Program-made: the position numbers and the translations under genes | Notes under the pieces: model-generated | Told to the model about the DNA's origin: nothing | Seen by the model: the letters and a program-made list of their open reading frames with translations, nothing else | The model's database searches: none | Shown: piece after piece, positions 9,092-18,100 of the stretch | How positions within the stretch are numbered: the stretch's first letter is position 1 | How the letters are laid out: each line of letters opens with the position of its first letter | Assembly: GCA_020832495.1 (NCBI GenBank) | Contig: JAFIEP010000049.1 | Coordinates: forward strand, 1-50,207 | Length of the DNA: 50,207 nt | Reading direction: 5' to 3' | DNA from: Acidimicrobiia bacterium | Lineage (GTDB): Bacteria > Actinomycetota > Acidimicrobiia > Acidimicrobiales > Acidimicrobilacustridaceae

Positions 9092-10296
9092 AGCGCCTGG
9101 TAGCAGGCCTCGACCAGCGAGAAGCTCCGCAGGTCGCCGGCGAGACCGAGGTCCATCTTGTTCATCACGTAGCCGAAGGACAGCTCGGCATCAGGATCGG
9201 CCCAGCCCATCGAACCACCGGCCCCGAAGTGACCGAACGACCGGGGCCCACCCAACGCCAGCAGGCTCGAGCGCAGCATGAAGCCGAGGCCGAACTGGAT
9301 GTCGAGGTCCAACAGCACCGTGTTCGGACCCTCGGTGCGCTGGGTGGTGGCGCTCTCCAGGGTCGCCGGATCGAGCAGGCGCACGCCGTCGACCTCACCG
9401 ATGCAGGCGGCGTACATCCGAGCCACGGAACGGGCGTCTGCCACACCGTTGGCCGCGGGGACCTCGGCGGCCCGCATGGCTCGGGAGTTCCAGATGTCCT
9501 GGTCGGCCAGCGCGCCGCCTGGGGCGGCCAGCGCCTTGCCCAACGAGGTGTCGGGTCCGAGCACCTGGCGGATCATCTCGGCGATCGGATCGGGTTCGCC
9601 GGCCGCTTCGGTGGCGGCCACATCCGCGCTCACGCTGGGCGGGAGCATGGAGATGAGCATCGCCACACGATCCTCCTGCTCCTCGGGAAGCCCGATCCAG
9701 AAGTCGAGTCCCAACGGCCCGGCCACCCGCTCGGCCAACTCCGCCCCCACCGAACGGCCGGCGACACGACGGATGACTTCCCCGACCAGCCAGCCGTAGG
9801 TGGTGGCGTGGTAGCCGTGCTGGCTGCCCGGCGCCCAGTGCGGCTTCTGGTTCTCGAGCGCCTCGATCACCGGCTCCCACGACAGCGCCTCCTCCGCCGT
9901 CAGTTCCCCGTCCACCCAGGCCAGGCCGGCCTGGTGCGACAGCAGGTGGGCCACGGTCACGTCGTCCTTGCCATTGCGGGCGAACTCGGGCCAGTACTCG
10001 GCGACCGGCGCCTCGACGTCGAGGCGCCCGTCCTGGGCCAACAGGTTGGCGCAGACGGCGGTGGCACCCTTGGTGGTGGAGAACACCAGGATCAGGCTGT
10101 CCTCCTCCCACGGGCGACCGGTGGCCACGTCGGCCACCCCACCCCACAGGTCGGCCACCTTGCGCCCTCGGTGGTAGGCGCTGAACGCCGCCCCCACCTC
10201 CTTGCCCTCGGCGAAGTTCCGGTCGAAGGCCTCGCGGACGCCCTCGAAGCCATCGGCCACCCAACCGTGGGTCTGCAGGTCGGCGACGTCGGTCAT
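9088..10296 (-). CDS. Serine hydrolase of the beta-lactamase/EstB esterase family (copy 1)
   Basis: 402 aa, clearly paralogous to the next gene: DLWGG, FSTTKG, YHATTYGWLVGEVIRR and FGYVMNKM are shared almost word for word. Catalytic motifs are STTK (Ser73, Lys76), Tyr at about 162 and FGHFGAGGSMGW near the C-terminus. It differs from its neighbour by an insertion of roughly a dozen residues around 215-235 (MLISMLPPSVSADVAATEAA). Only 25 bp separate it from the Fur-family gene upstream, so the three genes are probably cotranscribed. No export signal is seen. Family VIII esterase activity is the best guess; the true substrate is unknown. Confidence 0.88.
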   Translation of the reverse strand: MTDVADLQTHGWVADGFEGVREAFDRNFAEGKEVGAAFSAYHRGRKVADLWGGVADVATGRPWEEDSLILVFSTTKGATAVCANLLAQDGRLDVEAPVAEYWPEFARNGKDDVTVAHLLSHQAGLAWVDGELTAEEALSWEPVIEALENQKPHWAPGSQHGYHATTYGWLVGEVIRRVAGRSVGAELAERVAGPLGLDFWIGLPEEQEDRVAMLISMLPPSVSADVAATEAAGEPDPIAEMIRQVLGPDTSLGKALAAPGGALADQDIWNSRAMRAAEVPAANGVADARSVARMYAACIGEVDGVRLLDPATLESATTQRTEGPNTVLLDLDIQFGLGFMLRSSLLALGGPRSFGHFGAGGSMGWADPDAELSFGYVMNKMDLGLAGDLRSFSLVEACYQAL

Positions 10297-10321
10297 GTGA
10301 GTTCCTCCAAGTGGTCGCCGG

Positions 10322-10777
10322 TCACCCGCAACGCGAGCACGAACCGACGAGGTCGAGACGATGGTGTTCCGCCGTGAAGCCGGTGCGGGCCGTCACCCGC
10401 TTGAAGGCCCGCTCCAGCGAGGCTTCCAGCTGCGGAGAGATGGTGAAGTCCTCCACCCGCCCGCACTGCGAGCAGATGAGGTGATGGTGGTGCCCCGTCA
10501 GATCCTCGGCCAGCTCGTAGCGGGCGTACTCGTCGTCGGTGACGATCCGACGGACGACCCCGCAGCTGTCGAGTACCGAGAGGTTCCGGTAGGCGGATGA
10601 CTGCGCCAGTCGGGGATCGCGTTCGAGGATCTCGGCGATGGTCAGCGGGCGTTCGGTGAGTTCGAGTACCTCGACGAGGGCTCGCCGATTCGAGGTGTAG
10701 CGCTGACCATCGCCCCGGAGGCGCTTGGCCACGGTGAGGTGAAGGTCGGACGGCGGAGCGAGCTGTCGTCGGGCCAT
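10322..10777 (-). CDS. Fur-family transcriptional regulator
   Basis: 151 aa. The winged helix occupies residues 1-80 (RALVEVLELTERPLTIAEIL, SSAYRNLSVLDSCGVV). The metal-binding half starts with the HHHH tract near residue 90, followed by CSQC and, at the very C-terminus, CSRC. These two CxxC pairs form the structural Zn site of the family. Fur-type proteins sense Fe, Zn, Mn, Ni or peroxide; the subtype cannot be fixed here. The gene heads an operon with two serine hydrolases, which are not usual metal-homeostasis genes. The promoter is readable: -35 TTCTCA (10812-10807), 17-bp spacer, -10 TAGGGT (10789-10784), then 6 nt to the ATG, so the mRNA is probably leaderless. A direct repeat overlaps the -35. 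Confidence 0.92.
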   Translation of the reverse strand: MARRQLAPPSDLHLTVAKRLRGDGQRYTSNRRALVEVLELTERPLTIAEILERDPRLAQSSAYRNLSVLDSCGVVRRIVTDDEYARYELAEDLTGHHHHLICSQCGRVEDFTISPQLEASLERAFKRVTARTGFTAEHHRLDLVGSCSRCG

Positions 10778-10783
10778 GCGGCG

Positions 10784-10823
10784 ACCCTAGCCGTTGCGCA
10801 CCTGAGTGAGAACCAATGAGAAC
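10784..10823 (-). promoter_or_regulatory. Fur-gene promoter with overlapping direct repeat
   Basis: TGAGAAC occurs twice on the plus strand (10807-10813 and 10817-10823), 10 bp apart and thus on one face of the helix. The first copy is the -35 (TTCTCA read on minus). The -10 TAGGGT is at 10789-10784, with a spacer of 17. The arrangement fits autoregulation, but the repeat does not match a standard Fur or Zur palindrome. Confidence 0.5.
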
Positions 10824-10902
10824 TCGGCCCACGCCAACTGGCCAATCGTTGCGGCAGACACGAAGCACCGCCCACCCAGGGGGTTCGGCCCGACAGCGTG
10901 CT

Positions 10903-10920
10903 CTTGACCGGTCGGTCAAG
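10903..10920. promoter_or_regulatory. Perfect palindrome, probable TetR-type operator
   Basis: CTTGACCGGTCGGTCAAG has perfect 8-bp arms around a 2-bp centre. It sits immediately upstream of the -10-like TAGGCT (10922-10927), which is 6 nt before the ATG at 10934. Size, symmetry and the GACC/GGTC half-sites are typical of TetR-family operators, and a tetR gene lies 1.7 kb downstream. The pairing of site and regulator is inferred. Confidence 0.65.
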
Positions 10921-10933
10921 TTAGGCTCCCGCC

Positions 10934-11932
10934 ATGACCACCGTCCCGCCCGTCGCGGGTACCGACGCTCCGGAGCAGTCGACGACCCGACACGTCGACA
11001 CCGCGACGCCGCCCCCGATCGCACCCACCGACCGCTCGGTCGAAGGGGCTCGACGGCCCGACCGCAGCCGTTGGGTCAGCTCCGGGGGACTTCACCTGGC
11101 CGTCTACGAGTGGGGCGAGCCCGACGCTCCCGTGCTCTTCATGGCCCACGGTGGCTTCGACTTCGTCGGCACCTTCGACGTGTTCGCTCCGCTCCTGGCT
11201 GATGCCGGGTGGCGCTGCGTGGCCTGGGATCAGCGCGGCCACGGCTGCTCCGAGCACGCCGTGCTCTACAACTGGGCGGCGGACACACGCGACGGGCTGG
11301 TGGTGCTCGAGCACACCACCGACGAGCCAGCGGTCCTCCTGGGCCACTCGAAGGGCGGGGGCCTGATGATGGACCTGGCGCACGCTGCCCCTCATCGTGT
11401 CCGCAAGCTGGTCAACCTCGACGGGCTGCCGTCGCGCAACAACTGGCCCGACCTGGCCGACACGGAGCGCACCAAGATGCTGGCCGGCGAGCTGACGGGT
11501 TGGTTGGACCGTCGCCGTACCGTCTCCACCGCGCAGCGGCGGCCGGGCACCATTGCGGAGCTGGCGGAGCGGCGCCAGCAGATGAACCCCCGCCTCTCAC
11601 TCGACTGGCTCGAGTACCTGGTCACCATCGGCGGCTTCGAGTCCGAGGACGGGTGGCGGTGGCGCATCGATCCCAGTCTCCGCTTCGGGGGCTTCGGACC
11701 GTGGCGGCCCGAGTGGTCGATGCAACGACTGCCCGGCATCGGTGTGCCCGTGCTGGGGGTGCTCGGCCTGGTGCAGGAGGTCATGGGGTGGGGCACCCGA
11801 CCCGAGGACGTGCTACCGAACCTTCCACCGGAGGGTCGCTTCGAGGCGTTCGAGGACACCGGCCACTTCCTCCACATCGAGCAACCCCACCGCACGGCTG
11901 AGCTCGTGCTCGAGTTCCTGGGACGGCCCTGA
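10934..11932 (+). CDS. Alpha/beta-fold hydrolase
   Basis: 332 aa. After about 45 low-complexity residues comes a canonical alpha/beta-hydrolase core: the oxyanion segment MAHGGFDF (about 70-77), DQRGHGCS, and the nucleophile elbow LLGHSKGGG with Ser139. The catalytic His is probably in EDTGHFLHIEQP near residue 313; the acidic member cannot be assigned with certainty. It is likely a cytoplasmic esterase, lactonase or C-C hydrolase; the substrate is unknown. No Shine-Dalgarno is present. TAGGCT ends 6 nt before the ATG, consistent with a leaderless mRNA under the palindrome at 10903-10920. The next gene begins one base after this stop, so the two are a transcription unit. Confidence 0.88.
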   Translation: MTTVPPVAGTDAPEQSTTRHVDTATPPPIAPTDRSVEGARRPDRSRWVSSGGLHLAVYEWGEPDAPVLFMAHGGFDFVGTFDVFAPLLADAGWRCVAWDQRGHGCSEHAVLYNWAADTRDGLVVLEHTTDEPAVLLGHSKGGGLMMDLAHAAPHRVRKLVNLDGLPSRNNWPDLADTERTKMLAGELTGWLDRRRTVSTAQRRPGTIAELAERRQQMNPRLSLDWLEYLVTIGGFESEDGWRWRIDPSLRFGGFGPWRPEWSMQRLPGIGVPVLGVLGLVQEVMGWGTRPEDVLPNLPPEGRFEAFEDTGHFLHIEQPHRTAELVLEFLGRP

Positions 11933-11933
11933 G

Positions 11934-12611
11934 ATGCCGACGACGACCGACGCCCCCACGTACCTCACCCACGGCAAAGCCCGCCTGGCGCTGCACCAAC
12001 TCCGACTGGGCAGCGACCCGGCCGTCCACCCGCTCTTGTTCCTGCACGGCCTCGGGGAACAGGCGCCGAAGCTGACCCCGAGGGTCGTCAACTCGTGGCC
12101 AGGGCCGATCCACGCGCTCGATTTCACCGGTCACGGCCACTCCACCGTGCCGACCGGCGGCGGCTACACCGCAGAGATCCTCATGGGCGACGTCGACATC
12201 ACCCTCGCCCACCTCGGGCCGTGCACCATCGTCGGCCGCGGCCTCGGGGCCTACGTCGGCCTGCTGATCGCCGGCGGACGGCCCATGCTGGTGCGCGGCG
12301 CCGTGCTCACCGACGGTCCCGGCCTGGTGGGTGGCGGCATCCGGCCCACCTCCGCCTATATCCCGCCCGTACCCACCGGTGCGGTGCGTACACCCGATCC
12401 CATGGCACTGGCCGAACTCAGCCGTGACGTGCGTCCACCCGACTACGTGAGCGAGTACGTCCGCTTGGCGGTGCAGCAATCCGACCTCGACGATCCCATT
12501 GCCATGTGCACTGTGGTCCGACCCGAGTGGGCCGCTGCGGTGGCCACCATGCCCGGCGTGCTCGACACCACCGTGACCGATGCCCTCGAGCGCTACGCCG
12601 TGGTGCGCTGA
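11934..12611 (+). CDS. Short alpha/beta-hydrolase-like protein lacking the nucleophile Ser
   Basis: 225 aa from the ATG at 11934, one base after the preceding stop. The sequence follows an alpha/beta-hydrolase pattern: PLLFLHGLGEQ (oxyanion loop), DFTGHGHST, then the nucleophile elbow TIVGRGLGAYVG. At the elbow the expected G-x-S-x-G reads G-R-G-L-G, so residue 103 is Gly where Ser should be. The usual C-terminal strand with the catalytic His is also missing and the protein is 50-100 residues shorter than active relatives. It is therefore probably non-catalytic, perhaps a partner of the active hydrolase encoded just upstream. The frame is intact, so this looks like a maintained pseudoenzyme rather than decay. 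Confidence 0.8.
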   Translation: MPTTTDAPTYLTHGKARLALHQLRLGSDPAVHPLLFLHGLGEQAPKLTPRVVNSWPGPIHALDFTGHGHSTVPTGGGYTAEILMGDVDITLAHLGPCTIVGRGLGAYVGLLIAGGRPMLVRGAVLTDGPGLVGGGIRPTSAYIPPVPTGAVRTPDPMALAELSRDVRPPDYVSEYVRLAVQQSDLDDPIAMCTVVRPEWAAAVATMPGVLDTTVTDALERYAVVR

Positions 12612-12638
12612 CCCGACGGCGCCGGTCAGGCCCGCCGG

Positions 12639-13229
12639 TCAGGCGCGCAGGCCGTTGACCACGGTGGTCACCACCGAGTCCACCAGCAGCTCGGTGCCGG
12701 CCTCGTCGAAGCCGAACCCCATGAGCAGCACGTCGGCCGCGCCGTGGGTGGCGGTCCACAGGGTGAGCGACGCGATCAGAGGGTCGACATCACGCAACAG
12801 ACCCGCAGCGATGGCCGCCTCGACGGCCTCGCGGGGACGGTCGAACGCCCGCGTGGCTGCCGGCAGCTCCTCACCGGTCGGGGAGGAGAGCGCCAGCTCG
12901 GGAGGGAAGATGAACATCGTGCGGAACAGTTCGGGGTTGGCCAGGGCGTAGCGGATGTAGATGCGGCTGTAAGCGGCGATCCGCTCCAGCGGGTCGGGAT
13001 CGTCGACCACCTCGAACTGTTCGACCAGCTCGTCGAATGCCGACTCGGCCACCGCCCGCAGGAGGTCACGCTTGTCGGCCATGTAGGCGTACAGCGCCGG
13101 CGCCGTCACCCCCAGCTCCCGCGCCACCCGTCGCAACGACAGCTTGTCGAGCCCGTCGGCGATGATCAGCGTGCGGGTGGCCGCCAGCACGGCCTCACGG
13201 GTGAGCGGGTCACGCACGGTGCTCGTCAT
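12639..13229 (-). CDS. TetR-family transcriptional regulator
   Basis: 196 aa from the ATG at 13229; longer in-frame starts upstream would add a sequence with no regulator character. The N-terminal HTH is clear: LTREAVLAATRTLIIADGLDKLSLRRVARELGVTAPALYAYMADKRDLL at about residues 9-57. The rest is a helical ligand-binding domain with TetR_C-like features (MFIFPPELAL, LIASLTLWTATHGAADVLL). TACGCT lies 6 nt before the ATG, so it may be leaderless. It is convergent with the two alpha/beta-hydrolase genes and divergent from the carotenoid-oxygenase gene. Palindromes occur in both neighbouring promoters. Ligand unknown. Confidence 0.93.
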   Translation of the reverse strand: MTSTVRDPLTREAVLAATRTLIIADGLDKLSLRRVARELGVTAPALYAYMADKRDLLRAVAESAFDELVEQFEVVDDPDPLERIAAYSRIYIRYALANPELFRTMFIFPPELALSSPTGEELPAATRAFDRPREAVEAAIAAGLLRDVDPLIASLTLWTATHGAADVLLMGFGFDEAGTELLVDSVVTTVVNGLRA

Positions 13230-13302
13230 GGCTCCAGCGTAGGTCACCACCGTTGATCCCCGGCTGACGCAGGTCGGCACGAACGGCTCTGGGCACAGGA
13301 AG

Positions 13303-13319
13303 AGTGAACGGTGTAAACT
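13303..13319. promoter_or_regulatory. Imperfect palindrome at the carotenoid-oxygenase promoter
   Basis: AGTGAACGGTGTAAACT has 7-bp arms matching at 5 of 7 positions around a 3-bp centre. Its right arm contains TAAACT (13314-13319), a good -10 for the downstream gene. Position and length suggest a TetR-type operator in the tetR/oxygenase intergenic region, but its sequence differs from the 10903 palindrome. Confidence 0.4.
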
Positions 13320-13375
13320 CCTCGCCGTCCGCACTGACGACCAGGTCGGCCTGCACCCGACCCGACGGGAGCCCC

Positions 13376-15088
13376 ATGCCCATCCCCCGCAGCATCTTGG
13401 ACCGTTCCGGCATCCCCGACCTGGATCTCGAGTTGACCAGCGGTACCTGGCCCGCCGACCTCGGCGGTGAGATCCTCATCTCCACCGCCGATCAGGCCAC
13501 CGCACCGCTCCACGCCTTCTTCGGCGACGGTGCTCTGGCCCGGCTGTCGCTCACCCCGGGGGCCCACGGCGCCGAGCCCGACCGCTGGGCGTGGCGCTCG
13601 TCGCTGCTCGACACCCCCTCCCGACGCCTGCGCGAGAAGCGACCGGAGGTGTTCGAGGCCACCGTGCTGGGCGCTCGCTCGCCGTTCGGCTGGTCGAACG
13701 CCGCCAACACCGCCCCCCTGCCCTGGGGTGACCGGCTGTTCGCCACCTGGGACGCCGGGCGGCCCGTCGAGGTGGATCCGGTGTCGCTGCGGTACCTCGG
13801 CGACGTCGGCCATCGCGACGACTGGGCCAGCGCCTTCGAGGCGCCCGTGCTCCCGCTCATCCCCTCCACCGCCCACCCTGTCATCGACCCCGACCGCGAC
13901 TGCATGTGGTCGGTGGCGCTGAATCCCGTCGAAGGGGCGCTCACCCTGGTCCGCTACGACGGCGCCGGTCGCCACGTCCAGACGTGGCCACTCCCGGGCG
14001 CCCCGGTCCACCAGTCGATGCACACCATCACTCAGACCCGCGACTGGCTCATCCTGGCCGAGTGCGCCTTCCGGGCCGATCCCGGCGAGATCTTCGGCAC
14101 CGCCGAGCGGACCGTCACCAACTTCCCCGACGAGCCCGTCTACCTCATCCGCAAGGACGCAGTGGAGGGGACCCCTGCCGGCGAGGCGGTACCCGTGACC
14201 GGCTTCCGGGTGGGCCCCGAGGTCATGCACTACTACGCCGTCTACGACGACAGCGACGGCATCACTGTGCTCTTCGAGCACACGACGACCACCGACCTGG
14301 CCATGTACCTGCGCGAGGGTGACACCGATGCATGGGGGCGCCCCGTCGACCCTGGTCTGCTGGGCATGTACAACCACCCGATGCACCCGGCGGTGCTCAG
14401 CATCCAACGGTTCGATCCCGAGACCGGCGAGGTGACCGAACGGGCCCAGGTGAGCGACCCCGACCGCTGGTGGTCCACCCAGCTCTCGGCCATGGACTGG
14501 AGTACCGAGGGCATGAGCGCCCCCACCCGCCACCACGTGGTGTTCTCCGGGTTCCGACCTGAAGCGGTGATCCAGCGGGCCATGGACCTCTACGGCGACC
14601 GCGTGCATCCCCTGCCCGACGAGGAGGTGCCCGGCATGCTGGTCAGCCTCGACCGCCAGACGCTGAAGCCGACGGCCGAGTGGTCGTTCCCGCTCGAGGA
14701 CTACCCCAGCTCACCCTGCTTCGTTCCCCGTGATCCCCTCGGTGGCGACACGGGCAACGGACGGTCCCGCTATGCCGGCACGGCCGCCGGCGGCCACGAC
14801 GGCTACCTGGTGGTGCCGGTCCACAACGATGCCGGCTTCCGGGTCGAGGTGTTCGACGCCGATGCAGCCGACGCCGGGCCCCTGGCCACGCTGAGCACCC
14901 GCAACGGCGCCACCATGCCGTTCCTGTTGCACTCGGCGTGGATGCCCCGGGCCGTGCCCGCCCCCGCCGATGTCGAGCGTCTACGCCTCGGCGACGAGGT
15001 GAGCGATGAGCACCTGGCCTCGCTACCCGAGGACCTGGCCTCGGTGGTGCGTGAGGTGGTGGCCGAGCTCGACGCCTCGGCTCCCTGA
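13376..15088 (+). CDS. Carotenoid oxygenase (CCD/RPE65) family protein
   Basis: 570 aa from the ATG at 13376, with GGGAG Shine-Dalgarno at 13367-13371. The family is a seven-bladed propeller that binds Fe(II) through four histidines and cleaves a C=C bond with O2 in carotenoids, apocarotenoids or stilbenes. Candidate ligands are spaced as in the family: His167 (STAHPV), His212 or His216 (HQSMHT), His302 (FEHTTT) and His519 (LLHSAW). The segment SSPCFVPR before the last His is also typical of the family's C-terminal region. No signal peptide is visible. It is divergent from tetR with a palindrome over its -10 and may be part of a catabolic unit with the alpha/beta hydrolases. Substrate cannot be predicted. 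Confidence 0.88.
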   Translation: MPIPRSILDRSGIPDLDLELTSGTWPADLGGEILISTADQATAPLHAFFGDGALARLSLTPGAHGAEPDRWAWRSSLLDTPSRRLREKRPEVFEATVLGARSPFGWSNAANTAPLPWGDRLFATWDAGRPVEVDPVSLRYLGDVGHRDDWASAFEAPVLPLIPSTAHPVIDPDRDCMWSVALNPVEGALTLVRYDGAGRHVQTWPLPGAPVHQSMHTITQTRDWLILAECAFRADPGEIFGTAERTVTNFPDEPVYLIRKDAVEGTPAGEAVPVTGFRVGPEVMHYYAVYDDSDGITVLFEHTTTTDLAMYLREGDTDAWGRPVDPGLLGMYNHPMHPAVLSIQRFDPETGEVTERAQVSDPDRWWSTQLSAMDWSTEGMSAPTRHHVVFSGFRPEAVIQRAMDLYGDRVHPLPDEEVPGMLVSLDRQTLKPTAEWSFPLEDYPSSPCFVPRDPLGGDTGNGRSRYAGTAAGGHDGYLVVPVHNDAGFRVEVFDADAADAGPLATLSTRNGATMPFLLHSAWMPRAVPAPADVERLRLGDEVSDEHLASLPEDLASVVREVVAELDASAP

Positions 15089-15105
15089 GGGGCCGGTCGA
15101 ACCCA

Positions 15106-18100
15106 TCACCACCGGGGCCGGCGAGCCAGCAGTCGCTCGATCTCCTCACCGGACATGGGCCGGGCCAGATGGTACCCCTGGCCGTACTCACACCCCAGGC
15201 GCCGGAGTTCGGCGAGGTGCGCCGCCGACTCGATGCCCTCGGCCACCGACGACAACCCGAGGGTCTGCGCCAGGGTGACGATGGCCCGCACGATGGCCGA
15301 GTCGGAGGGGTCCTCTCCCAACCCGTCTACGAAGGATCGATCCACCTTCACGGCGTCCACCGGGAACCGACGCAGGTAGCTGAGCGACGAGTAGCCCGTG
15401 CCGAAGTCGTCGATGGCCAACTGCACGCCGAGATCCTTCAAGGCAATCAGCGTCTCGTGGGCCACGTCGACGTCGTCCATGAGCACGCTCTCGGTCATCT
15501 CGAGGTGCAGCCGCCCGGCAGGGACACCGGCGTTCGACAGGAGATCCGAGAGGTCGGTGACCAGGCCTGGGTGACCCAGTTGGCGACCGGACAGGTTGAC
15601 GTTCAACTGCAGTGGCGGGCGGCTCTCGCCGCCGCCGACCACCGTGTCCCAACGCTCGAGCTGGGCGATGGACTGCTGCAGCACCCAGTGGCCGATGGGG
15701 ATGATCGTGCCTGTCTCCTCGGCCACCGAGATGAAGTCGCCAGGGGTGAGCAGGCCCCGCTCGGGATGTTCCCATCGCACGAGCGCCTCCACGCCGTGAA
15801 TCTCACCCGAGGCCAGGTCCACGATGGGCTGGTAGTGGACGCGCATCTCGCGGCGTTCGAGCGCTCGCCGCAGCGAGCTCTCGAGGTCCAGCCGACGCAC
15901 GGCGTGATCCCGCATCTCGTGGTCGAACACCTCCCAACGAGCCCGACCACGCTCCTTGGCCCGGTACATGGCGGCATCGGCGTCACGGATCAGGTCGCCG
16001 GGCTCCACACCGTCGTCGGCGGGGAAGGCGATGCCGATGCTCACCCCGACGAACACCTCGTTCCCCTCGACCGAGAAGGCACCCGACACCGCACGGTTCA
16101 CCCGCTCGGCGATGGCGATGGCGTCGGCGTGGGAGAGCAGGTCCTCGCACAGCACCACGAACTCGTCGCCGCCGAAACGGGCCACCGTGTCACGCGGTCG
16201 CAGCGCCACCCGCAACCGGTCGGCGATGGCTACGAGCAATCGGTCCCCCAGGTCGTGGCCCAGAGAGTCGTTCACCACCTTGAACCGGTCGAGGTCCAAG
16301 AAGAGCACGGCCACGCTGCTGCGATGACGACGGGCCCGGTCGAGGGCCTCACGGAGGCGGTCGAGCAGGTAGATGCGGTTGGGAAGGCCGGTCAGCGGGT
16401 CGTGAGTGGCCTGGTGGGCGAGTTGGGACTCGAACTGCTTGCGTTCGCTGATGTCGTGCATGACCCCCGAGAAGAACTCGAAGCGCCCGTCCTCGTCGGT
16501 GTGCACCAACAACTGCACGAGCATGGGAGCCACCACGCCGTCGACCGACGGGATGGCCAGCTCGCCGCTCCACATCCCGTCGCTCAGCAACATCGGTGCC
16601 ACCTCGTCCCGCATGAACACCAGCGTGGCGTCATCGAAGATGTCCTCGGCTCGGAGACCCGTGAGCTCAGCAGACTCCCCGATGCCGAAGTACCGACGCG
16701 CCGCCCGGTTCATGTAGAGCACCGAACCGAAGCGATCCACGATGCCCACCACGTCCTGGGTGGCCTCGAAGATGTCGGTGAGCCGCTGGGTGTCCCGTTG
16801 GGCCGCCAGGGTCTCGGTGATGTCGTCCAGCGTCCCCACGCACGACTGGAGCACCCCCTCCGCGTCGAAGATGGGGACGGCGTGGGAAGCCACCCACCGC
16901 TGCTCACCATCGGGCCGGACCACACGGAACTGCACCTCGTTCGGTTCGTCGGGGATGGAGCGCCCCGGCTGGTCGAGCCCCAAGCGGCGGCGATCCTCGG
17001 GATGGATGACGTCCTTCCATCCGTCACCCATGGCGTCGGGTGCACCGAGACCGGTGATGTCCTGCCAGCGCTCGTTGACGTAGACGCAACCCCGTTCGAC
17101 GTCTTGTTGGAAGATGCCGGTAGGTGACGACTGGGCCAGCGAGCGGAAGCGTTCCTCGCTCTCCCGCAAGGCCTGGCGAGCCTCGATCTCGTCGGTCACG
17201 TCCCGCAGGTGCAGCACCATGGCGCCGACCCGTGGGTCCTCGCGGAGGTTGAGCACCGTCTGTTCCACCCACCGCCACTGGCCGTCGCTGCGGATCACCC
17301 GCGACAGCATCGACGACCGCGCCCCGGGGGTCTCGAAGACCGGGGTCATCTCCACCACGATGCGTTCGAGGTCGTCGGGGTGGGTGAACTCGGCGCCGGT
17401 GGTACCCACCACGGCGTCGGGGTCCATCCCGAAGAGATGCTCGAGTGCGGGGCTGGCCCATTCGATGACCCCGTACTCGTCCATCACCACAACGGCGTCG
17501 GAGCTCTCCTGCACCAATGCCTTGAAACGTTCCTCGCTGGCCCGCAGCGCCTGTTCGGCCGCCACCCGCCAGGTCACGTTGCGGGCGTTCAGGATGAGGC
17601 CCTCGACCTCGCCGTCGGCGCCGCGGAGAAGGGTGCCGGCCACCTCCACCGGTACCCAGTGTCCGTCGCGGTGGCGCACGTGCAGGGTGACGGGATCCGG
17701 CTCGAGCGTCCCCGAGAGCACCTCGCCCACCCGCTCGAGCGCTCCCTCGAGTTCGTCGGCACGCACGTAGTCGAGGATCGACGTACCGGTGAACTCGTCG
17801 ACCGTGTACCCCAACATGTCGGTGACCGCCGGGGAGATCCACGACAGGTTCGACTCGAGGTCGACGAGTGCCACCACGTCCCTGCTGTTCTGTAGGACGC
17901 CGAGCAACCGGTGCTCGCTGGCCCGCAGCGCGTCCTCGGTGCGCTTGCGGCGATCGATGTCCCGCAGGTTGCACACCACCCCGTTGACGTGGGGGTGCTC
18001 GAGCAGGTTGGTGCAGTCAGCCTCCACCCACCGCCACGAGCCGTCGGCGTGCGTCACCCGAAAGGTGCTCGATGCCCGGGCTCCGGCGAGGGAGAACGCC

